NCBI GenBank assembly: GCA_943328715.2 | Contig: CALQBB020000091.1 | Span: 1-5,328 of the forward strand | DNA length: 5,328 nucleotides | From: Polynucleobacter meluiroseus | GTDB lineage: Bacteria > Bacteroidota > Bacteroidia > Flavobacteriales_D > Crocinitomicaceae | Direction of reading: 5' to 3' | In this document: piece after piece, positions 1-5,328 of the stretch | How the letters are laid out: the number at the start of each line of letters is the position of its first letter | Numbering within the stretch: the stretch's first letter is position 1 | Position numbers and translations under genes: made by a program | The notes under the pieces: generated by a model | Databases searched by the model: none | What the model saw: the letters and a program-made list of their open reading frames with translations, nothing else | What the model was told of the DNA's origin: nothing

Positions 1-873
1 ATCACCATCCATTCCGGATAACATGGTATAGCTTCCATTAACGTTTGCGAAGTATGCAGGTGTTGGAACAAGCAACTTTTGAAGATCCAACGCAAAGGTT
101 ACTTTGTTGTAATCGTCAAACTCTGCTTCAAAAGCATTGCCAATTTTCAAATTCATCGGAATAAAATCGCGTTTTGACAATTCCGAATAAGCCACTTTAT
201 TTCCAAGGTTGTTCAAGGTTGTAGCAAAGGTGTACGTTCCATCAGTATTTCCAATTTTCGCATCATCGTTTCTATACGTAATGGAGAAATCTGCCGCTCC
301 AACGACTCCCGCTTTTGTATTTACTCCACCAACGGTCAAACCGCCAGTTAAATTCGAATAGGCAAACTTCCCATTAATTCCAATGCTTAATTTCTTTGCC
401 AAACGGAAGGCATAAGCTCCTGTTAATTCAAATTCACTTGGTTTATCGTCACGAAGTACATTTCCACTTACGTCCGTAAAGGTAATTTCACCTAAACTAA
501 AATAGCGCAATGAACCGCCGATGGTATGTATTTTATTGATGCGATAGTATCCAGCCAAATAAGATAAACTGATATCATTAGTTAATTGACGTAACCAAGG
601 AGTGTAGGACAAACTTAATTCGGACTTCTCTTTAGCGAAGCTTAGCATGGAAGTATTCCAGTAGACAGAAGTAGAAGTTGGACTTAAAGCAGTTCCTGCA
701 TCCCCCATTCCACCTGCCCTAGAATCTGGTGTGATTGCCATAAATGGCAGGGCAGTCGTAATGGTATTTAATTGCAAGTCATTGTCCGTTACACCTGATC
801 CCCCACCGTTCGGTTGAGCATAGACAAGAAAAGAAGAATAACAGAATGATAAAACGATAAAAACGTGCTTCAT
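1..873 (-). CDS. porV: PorV (LptO), T9SS outer-membrane shuttle protein, 3'-truncated by window edge
   Basis: PorV is an outer-membrane beta-barrel of the type IX secretion system. From family knowledge, it collects CTD-bearing cargo from the SprA/Sov translocon and delivers it to the PorU attachment complex. The reading frame is open from the ATG at 873 to the left edge (291 codons). It begins MKHVFIVLSFCYSSFLVYAQ, a signal peptide with likely cleavage at A19|Q20. Next comes the PorV hallmark near residues 38-58 (TTALPFMAITPDSRAGGMGD), followed by VYWNTSMLSF and alternating aromatic/glycine-rich strands (SLSYLAGYYRI, GGSLRYFSLGEITF, LSIGINGKFAYSNL) typical of an outer-membrane barrel. Known PorV proteins are about 390-400 residues, so roughly 100 C-terminal residues lie beyond the edge. 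The gene lies 58 bp after porU on the same strand, the usual porU-porV order, and may be co-transcribed with it. No frameshift or internal stop is seen. The family call is firm. Confidence 0.95.
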   Translation of the reverse strand, partial: MKHVFIVLSFCYSSFLVYAQPNGGGSGVTDNDLQLNTITTALPFMAITPDSRAGGMGDAGTALSPTSTSVYWNTSMLSFAKEKSELSLSYTPWLRQLTNDISLSYLAGYYRINKIHTIGGSLRYFSLGEITFTDVSGNVLRDDKPSEFELTGAYAFRLAKKLSIGINGKFAYSNLTGGLTVGGVNTKAGVVGAADFSITYRNDDAKIGNTDGTYTFATTLNNLGNKVAYSELSKRDFIPMNLKIGNAFEAEFDDYNKVTFALDLQKLLVPTPAYFANVNGSYTMLSGMDGD

Positions 874-892
874 AAATAACAGTACTTAATGG

Positions 893-908
893 TTCGTAAA
901 TATACGAA
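893..908. repeat. Short inverted repeat in the porU-porV gap
   Basis: TTCGTA (893-898) and TACGAA (903-908) are perfect 6-bp inverted arms around the 4-base loop AATA. This is seen directly. On the minus strand it lies about 20 bases before the porV ATG and about 23 bases after the porU stop. No T-tract follows the stem in the direction of transcription, so it does not look like a standard intrinsic terminator. It could be a weak mRNA hairpin affecting porU/porV stoichiometry, an operator, or chance in AT-rich DNA. Confidence 0.4.
897..904 (-). promoter_or_regulatory. Possible weak internal -7 box for porV
   Basis: On the minus strand this reads TATATTTA, matching the Bacteroidota -7 consensus TAnnTTTG in all but the last base, about 23 bases before the porV ATG. 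I found no TTG -33 element at the expected 17-23 base spacing. The box also overlaps the inverted repeat at 893-908. porV could have its own weak promoter, but read-through from porU is the simpler explanation. Confidence 0.2.
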
Positions 909-931
909 AAACTAGGTTTTTTATTGTGGCA

Positions 932-3900
932 TCACTTCAAAATAACCAATTTCTCTGTTTTTTCTGCTGTTTGACCGTCGATATTTTTCACTTTTAAGCG
1001 ATAAACGTACACGCCTTTTGCTAATTGATCTCCAAAATCATCCTTTCCATCCCATTCGATTCCTTCAGATCTAAATCCTTGGGTTTGGACTTGTTGCTGT
1101 ATCGTTTTAACAAGTCTTCCAGAAATCGTGTAGACCTGAACTTGCACATCAAGTTGGTTACACGATTGATTGTGCTCAAACATAAACTCTGTGCGTGTGG
1201 TAAATGGATTCGGGTAATTGTATACATGATCCAAAACAGGAACTTCCTTTTCCTGAACGATAAAATCAATTTTTGCTGTCCCTGAATTATTATTTACATC
1301 CCAAACTTTCAATTCAAGTGTGTGTTTTCCTTTTGACAAGCCTTGAAGTTGGTACCTCACCTCTCCGTTTTGATAATCATTCAGTCCAGCAGAATAAAAA
1401 TCATTCAAAACAAATGGATTACTCGATTCACCATCTAGCACAGCCACGATGTCGTGACCGATTCCATTTCCAACCGTATTAATTCCGTTTTCATCAAAAA
1501 CTTTGGCAAACAAAACTGGATTTGCATCGGTAATACTTCCCGAAATGAACGCTTCGTCATTCATGAACAATTGAATAGTTGGCGGAATTGCGTCATTGAG
1601 TCCATTTGGATTAATGCCTCCAATGATGATCATCGTATCAAATCCCTGTGCATCGGTTATTGCACTATTACCGTAGTAACTAATTTTTCCTAATCCATAA
1701 TTCAATGCGATGTCCTTTGGCACGATGAACTCAAAATCAAAATATCCATTGACAATACTTGCTTTTCCGCGGTATATTTTATTTCGCTGTTGTTGAAAGC
1801 TCAACACTTGCGGTGGATCTTGTCCAAGAGTTTGTTGGGTTTTAAACTTGTCGAAAATCGTAGGTGTCAACTCACCATTCCATGTGTTCAAGACTGCTCC
1901 ATTCCAATCTTCCATGTGTCCTTTGATTCGAACTTTACTTAAGGCATTGATGGTGTCAATTTGAACTTGTGGACTAATACCATTGATGCTATCTGTTACG
2001 ATGCGGTATCTCGGGAGCGCAATGCGTAAAGCTGGATCTCCAATCAAGGTAAAACTTCGTTTATTACCGCTTGAACCCGAATTGTTCTTTGTTAACATGG
2101 CAATTTCACCAAATGTTTTTGGAACGCCAGCGGCATCTCTTTCAAACACCTGCTGATAAAAAGCGTCGCCCGTCACTTCGTTTACAGTAATAAAAACAGC
2201 TCTAGTTGTTGTCATCAAGGCAATGGATGATCCGGTTGGATTCAAAAATGCCCATTCGCCAGCGGACACCCGTTTTGGATCATCGTACCGAGTGAATTCA
2301 CAAGTCGCAGAGACGAATAGGTTCAGTGCGTTGATGTTATTCCATGATTGAATTTGCGGGATTGTTACAATGCGCTCCTCTGCCAATCCAACCTCTCCTC
2401 CATGTCCAACGTAATTAATCATCAAAATACCTCGTTGAACCCTGTCTGTAATCGATTCAGACAATGCAGGGAAACGTATTCCACCAGTGGAGATCACCAT
2501 TGGAAAGGCGTCCATGTACAGTTTTTCACCATTCATTTCACGGTGATTCAATTTGACATAATTGTATTGAGGCTCTGCATTGTCTTCGATAAATTGATTC
2601 GATGGGTCATTATCAGCGATTTGAACAAATTTCAGTCGCCAATCACCAAATGTTGAACTCAAGTCGGTTGAACCCAAGCAGCAAGATGCGTTATTTGGAT
2701 AAAGGTTTGAACCATTTTTTAGGTAATGTTCGACTTTGTCCACTTGTTGTTTCGCTTGAATATTATCACTTACGATAAAGCGTCCAACACCAATATCCAT
2801 CAAGTCTGTACTTGCAAATCCTTCATTATCACCCAGGATCCCAAAGTAATCATCGGAAACGAGTGCGTTAATATGATCTTCACTGATAACTGCCTGATAA
2901 GTTGGGATGAAATTATTGTTGTTGTCCAAACGGTTTTTCGGGTCATACGTTCCATCACCGAACAACAATAAGTATTTAGGTTTTGTGGTCGGATCGTTTT
3001 GTAGGGCTCGATCATAGAACATTTTCGCAAACATTCGAATGGCCGTTGCATCCTGCATTCCAGAACTAAACTCATTGTATACTTCCATGACGTTTACAAC
3101 ATGAACAGATAACCCTTCCGCACGGTGCAGTTCCGCCAATCTGTTCGCTTGAGAAAGAAAATCAGGATGAGATACAATTAAGTAATCCGCTTGCTCTAGT
3201 CCATGAAGATCTTGATTATTCACTGCCCCAACTCTATCTGGAGTAAAAAATGAACTTCCATTAGATGCGACAAACTCTTTCAATCCACCGTCAGCCTTAA
3301 ACGATTTATAGTTACCATTTGATGTAACAAACATTTTTTTAGGGACATGTTTATCCGTAACATCCCAAACAAATCCACTTGTTGGCAATCCCGTTATATC
3401 ATACGATACCAATTGATTACCCGGTATATTCTTCACCCTAAATCCAAATTGCGTTCCATAAAAAACCAATTTTCTTTTGGTGCTTAGGAAGATTCTATCC
3501 AGGTAAGTTAATGTTAGTGGTGATTGACGTGTTACACTTAGTTTCAATGCTATGGAAGATGGCGGATTATTCATGGAAAATTTGTATTCACCCCTTGAAA
3601 AGTCCAATGAATTGATAGGTAAAATGTTTGAGAATAAATTCTGTCCGTTGACACTGGCTTTCATTGTATTCAACAAGTTATTATTGGGACAATTTGAAGC
3701 AATATCTAATTTAAAGTCCAGTTTTACGGTGTCCAAGTTGGGTATTGAGAAATTAAAAGTTCTTTCTAATTCCACGTCGAACAATTCCCCATACCATCTT
3801 TGTCCTCCTTCGACAAGGTTCACTTCATCATTTTCATAACTTTCTCTAAAGTCATATGAACTTATGGTTGTGTCAGCAGGATTATCATTTTGAACTTCTG

Positions 3901-4762
3901 TTTGAATACGCAAAGGCGCTTGGTTTCCATTAATGTTAATGAAATATGTCGATACATCGCTATAAATATTTCGGATTTGCACATAGGGGAAAACTGTTTC
4001 CGTGCTAGACCAACGGTGAGGTCCCCAAGCATGAAATAAAACGTAATCATTATCATTAAACACACCATCAGATTCTCCTTGAATGTATATCGCATTTTCT
4101 GCTAAATCATCCGTTCTAGGAACGTTGTTTTTCTCTGGAAGCAAACCATCACCATTGCCATAGATGTGTATGTGCGCTGGATTTAATCCTGTGGTATTAA
4201 TTCCACAAGACTCTAAGAATGCTTTGTCGATTTTATAAATACCATCCTTCGCTACAGAGATTTTGTACCAAGTTCCGGATCCAGATTTCATTGCCGAATT
4301 TTGAACGAAATCCTTCTGATTGAAACTCAAGGATGGACTAAGTTGGTAGGAAAACTGTACTATTCGCTCGTAGTTTCCATTTCTCAAACGAACAGGAACG
4401 GCATGAATGACAACAAATGGAAGCCCAGCCTCTTCATTTACGGACGCTTCGATTAAATAATCCTCCGCAACTTGAACGAAAGCTGCTTTGTAATAGGTCA
4501 AATCTGAACTTGGAATCTGTTCCGTAACGATGTCAGAAATCACTACTTTTTGTTGTGATGAATTCGTTTTTGTTTTACTAAAAAAATAGGGAAGTCCATT
4601 ATCGACTCCTTGATTCTCAATAAAACGAAGGGGATAAACTTTTCCTTCTACCTCATGACTATGCGTTTCAGACCACTTCAAATCGACTTTCACGACTTGA
4701 GAAAAAGAAGCGTTTGCAGTAAAAAGAAGAAGGAATAAGAAAATAATTCGGTTCATGTTCAT
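932..4762 (-). CDS. porU: PorU, T9SS C-terminal signal peptidase / sortase (C25 family)
   Basis: PorU is the surface-exposed cysteine protease of the type IX system. It cleaves the CTD from secreted cargo and, in characterised species, transfers the cargo by transpeptidation to a lipopolysaccharide-type anchor, working with PorV, PorQ and PorZ. This 1276-residue protein has: a signal peptide (1-21, likely S21|Q22); an N-terminal beta region with the conserved TWYKISVAKDGIYKID (164-179); a C25 (gingipain-like) peptidase domain at about 525-915, from ADYLIVSHPDF through the YLLLFGDGTYD segment (597-607); probable catalytic His787 in NYVGHGG and Cys821 in SATCEFTRYDD; an Ig-like domain at about 1060-1170 with the PorU signature GINTVGNGIGHDI (1093-1105); and its own T9SS-type CTD (about 1177-1276) with YNYPNPF, an FlgD-like WDGKDDFGDQLAKGVYVYRL, and a terminal KLVILK. 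The start at 4762 gives MNMNR; the second Met at 4756 is also possible. Length is in the usual PorU range (about 1100-1300). The gene is intact, with porV 58 bp downstream. Confidence 0.96.
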   Translation of the reverse strand: MNMNRIIFLFLLLFTANASFSQVVKVDLKWSETHSHEVEGKVYPLRFIENQGVDNGLPYFFSKTKTNSSQQKVVISDIVTEQIPSSDLTYYKAAFVQVAEDYLIEASVNEEAGLPFVVIHAVPVRLRNGNYERIVQFSYQLSPSLSFNQKDFVQNSAMKSGSGTWYKISVAKDGIYKIDKAFLESCGINTTGLNPAHIHIYGNGDGLLPEKNNVPRTDDLAENAIYIQGESDGVFNDNDYVLFHAWGPHRWSSTETVFPYVQIRNIYSDVSTYFININGNQAPLRIQTEVQNDNPADTTISSYDFRESYENDEVNLVEGGQRWYGELFDVELERTFNFSIPNLDTVKLDFKLDIASNCPNNNLLNTMKASVNGQNLFSNILPINSLDFSRGEYKFSMNNPPSSIALKLSVTRQSPLTLTYLDRIFLSTKRKLVFYGTQFGFRVKNIPGNQLVSYDITGLPTSGFVWDVTDKHVPKKMFVTSNGNYKSFKADGGLKEFVASNGSSFFTPDRVGAVNNQDLHGLEQADYLIVSHPDFLSQANRLAELHRAEGLSVHVVNVMEVYNEFSSGMQDATAIRMFAKMFYDRALQNDPTTKPKYLLLFGDGTYDPKNRLDNNNNFIPTYQAVISEDHINALVSDDYFGILGDNEGFASTDLMDIGVGRFIVSDNIQAKQQVDKVEHYLKNGSNLYPNNASCCLGSTDLSSTFGDWRLKFVQIADNDPSNQFIEDNAEPQYNYVKLNHREMNGEKLYMDAFPMVISTGGIRFPALSESITDRVQRGILMINYVGHGGEVGLAEERIVTIPQIQSWNNINALNLFVSATCEFTRYDDPKRVSAGEWAFLNPTGSSIALMTTTRAVFITVNEVTGDAFYQQVFERDAAGVPKTFGEIAMLTKNNSGSSGNKRSFTLIGDPALRIALPRYRIVTDSINGISPQVQIDTINALSKVRIKGHMEDWNGAVLNTWNGELTPTIFDKFKTQQTLGQDPPQVLSFQQQRNKIYRGKASIVNGYFDFEFIVPKDIALNYGLGKISYYGNSAITDAQGFDTMIIIGGINPNGLNDAIPPTIQLFMNDEAFISGSITDANPVLFAKVFDENGINTVGNGIGHDIVAVLDGESSNPFVLNDFYSAGLNDYQNGEVRYQLQGLSKGKHTLELKVWDVNNNSGTAKIDFIVQEKEVPVLDHVYNYPNPFTTRTEFMFEHNQSCNQLDVQVQVYTISGRLVKTIQQQVQTQGFRSEGIEWDGKDDFGDQLAKGVYVYRLKVKNIDGQTAEKTEKLVILK

Positions 4763-4769
4763 GTTTTTT

Positions 4770-4797
4770 CAAAGATTGTGTAGAAGAAAAACGTCAA
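4770..4797 (-). promoter_or_regulatory. Candidate porU promoter (Bacteroidota type)
   Basis: On the minus strand, TTG (4797-4795) lies 17 bases before AATCTTTG (4777-4770). The Bacteroidota housekeeping promoter consensus is TTG at -33 and TAnnTTTG at -7, spaced about 17-23 bases, so this matches except for the first base of the -7 box. The box ends only 7 bases before the ATG at 4762, which would give a very short or leaderless transcript, or favour the second Met at 4756. The match is by eye and such sequences occur by chance in AT-rich DNA. Confidence 0.35.
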
Positions 4798-4813
4798 TAT
4801 ATTTATTTTATTT

Positions 4814-4825
4814 GAATAATTATTC
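4814..4825. promoter_or_regulatory. Perfect 12-bp palindrome in the divergent intergenic region; possible operator
   Basis: GAATAATTATTC is a perfect 12-bp palindrome lying between the divergent porU and porP-like genes. It directly abuts the rightward -7-like box at 4826-4833 and lies about 17 bases upstream of the candidate porU -33 element. A dimeric regulator bound here could affect both genes. The palindrome is seen directly; the operator role is inferred. AT-rich palindromes of this length do arise by chance. Confidence 0.3.
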
Positions 4826-4833
4826 GATATTTG
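4826..4833 (+). promoter_or_regulatory. Possible -7 box for the porP-like gene
   Basis: GATATTTG matches the Bacteroidota -7 consensus TAnnTTTG except at its first base. Transcription would begin near 4838, upstream of all candidate TTG and GTG starts (4857, 4863, 4869, 4887). No convincing TTG -33 element is seen 17-23 bases upstream, where the sequence is a run of T and A. Confidence 0.25.
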
Positions 4834-4886
4834 TAACCTTTCAAACCTAAACTACGTTGAGATTGTTCGTGCTAAAAACAAAGTTT

Positions 4887-5328
4887 GTGAAAACATTCGG
4901 AACTCTAGTCATTGTCATAGCAAATATATTTGTTGTTTCAATGTCAAATAATTCTTGGTCTCAGGACCCTACATTTACTCAGTTCTATTCGAATCCTGTG
5001 TATTTGAACCCTGCCCTTGCGGGAGCAACTGGTTGTCCAAGAATCGCCTTAAACTATCGTAATCAATGGCCGCAACTGACCGGTAACTATGTTACTTACA
5101 GTGCAGCGTTTGACACCTATGCAAAAAACGTTTCAGGTGGAATTGGTTTAATTGCGATGCATGACCAGCAAGGACAAGGTACCATTCAAACATCGATGAT
5201 TGGTGGAATTTACTCCTATAATCTAAAGGTGAATAGAAAATTCTCATTGATGTTTGGAGCAAGAGCCGCATACTATCAGAAATTTTTAGATTGGGATAAA
5301 TTGACGTTTGGTGATATGATTGATCCAA
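4887..5328 (+). CDS. PorP/SprF family T9SS membrane protein, 3'-truncated by window edge
   Basis: From family knowledge, PorP/SprF proteins are outer-membrane beta-barrels of the type IX system. The core PorP works with the PorK/PorN ring, and many paralogues help attach or secrete particular surface proteins such as SprB-like adhesins. The visible 147 codons carry the family's N-terminal hallmark QDPTFTQFYSNPVYLNPALAG just after the signal peptide. Then come NYRNQWPQLTGNYVTYSAAFD, the glycine-rich strand VSGGIGLIAMHDQQGQG, and barrel-like strands FSLMFGARAAYYQK and LDWDKLTFGDMIDP. The usual length is about 300-350 residues, so more than half is missing. There is no in-frame ATG between the stop at 4848 and Met at 4941, and starting at 4941 would lose the signal peptide. 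I chose GTG 4887: it gives MKTFGTLVIVIANIFVV, a good signal peptide (likely cleaved S25|Q26), and follows an A-rich leader (AAAAACAAAG). GTG 4869, TTG 4863 and TTG 4857 remain possible. It cannot be told here whether this is the core PorP or a paralogue, so no symbol is given. Confidence 0.9.
   Translation, partial: MKTFGTLVIVIANIFVVSMSNNSWSQDPTFTQFYSNPVYLNPALAGATGCPRIALNYRNQWPQLTGNYVTYSAAFDTYAKNVSGGIGLIAMHDQQGQGTIQTSMIGGIYSYNLKVNRKFSLMFGARAAYYQKFLDWDKLTFGDMIDP

Noticed and set aside
909..931. T-rich tract after porU as a terminator
   Set aside because: The tract precedes rather than follows the inverted repeat on the minus strand, and no stem lies upstream of it, so it does not form an intrinsic terminator for porU.
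1025..3839. Several open frames of 70-100 codons on the plus strand opposite porU
   Set aside because: They lie wholly inside a well-supported 1276-residue gene, show no recognisable domains or signal peptides, and read as low-quality antisense translations.
1021..4095. Open frames of 77-91 codons on the minus strand in other frames within porU
   Set aside because: These are out-of-frame readings of porU codons with no recognisable family and no independent initiation signals.
4798..4824. A/T-rich run as a possible replication or integration site
   Set aside because: It is ordinary AT-rich intergenic DNA between divergent genes in a Bacteroidota genome; no iterated boxes, direct repeats or integrase gene are nearby.
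5092..5328. Minus-strand open frame at the right edge
   Set aside because: It is antisense to the PorP/SprF-like gene, whose plus-strand frame gives clear family motifs; the antisense product resembles nothing known.
1..5328. A previously undescribed system
   Set aside because: All three genes belong to known T9SS families in a familiar setting, and intergenic space is small, so the sequence does not support a claim of a new system.

Overview
The window looks like a chromosomal segment of a Bacteroidota bacterium, most likely in or near the order Flavobacteriales. The evidence is three recognisable type IX secretion system (T9SS) proteins, signal peptides ending in '...SQ' or '...AQ', AT-rich intergenic DNA, no clear Shine-Dalgarno sites, and a KLVILK-type T9SS C-terminal ending. 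A finer taxonomic call cannot be made from this sequence.

Layout: positions 1-873 (minus strand) hold the N-terminal 291 codons of PorV, cut by the window edge. Positions 874-931 are a short gap holding a hairpin-forming inverted repeat and a weak promoter-like box. Positions 932-4762 (minus strand) encode a complete 1276-residue PorU, the T9SS sortase, with an intact His/Cys pair of the gingipain (C25) family. Positions 4763-4886 are an AT-rich divergent intergenic region with a plausible porU promoter and a perfect 12-bp palindrome next to a -7-like box facing right. From about 4887 to the right edge (plus strand) is the N-terminal part of a PorP/SprF-family outer-membrane protein. It has no upstream in-frame ATG and probably starts at GTG or TTG.

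How they work together: PorV is the outer-membrane shuttle that carries cargo bearing a C-terminal domain (CTD) to the cell-surface attachment complex. PorU in that complex removes the CTD and transfers the cargo to a surface anchor. PorP/SprF proteins are beta-barrels that link to the PorK/PorN ring or anchor surface proteins. The window is therefore a compact T9SS locus: a porU-porV unit with a divergent porP-like gene. Almost all sequence is explained by these genes. I see no mobile element, CRISPR array, RNA gene or clearly new system. The remaining points of interest are regulatory and about start codons.
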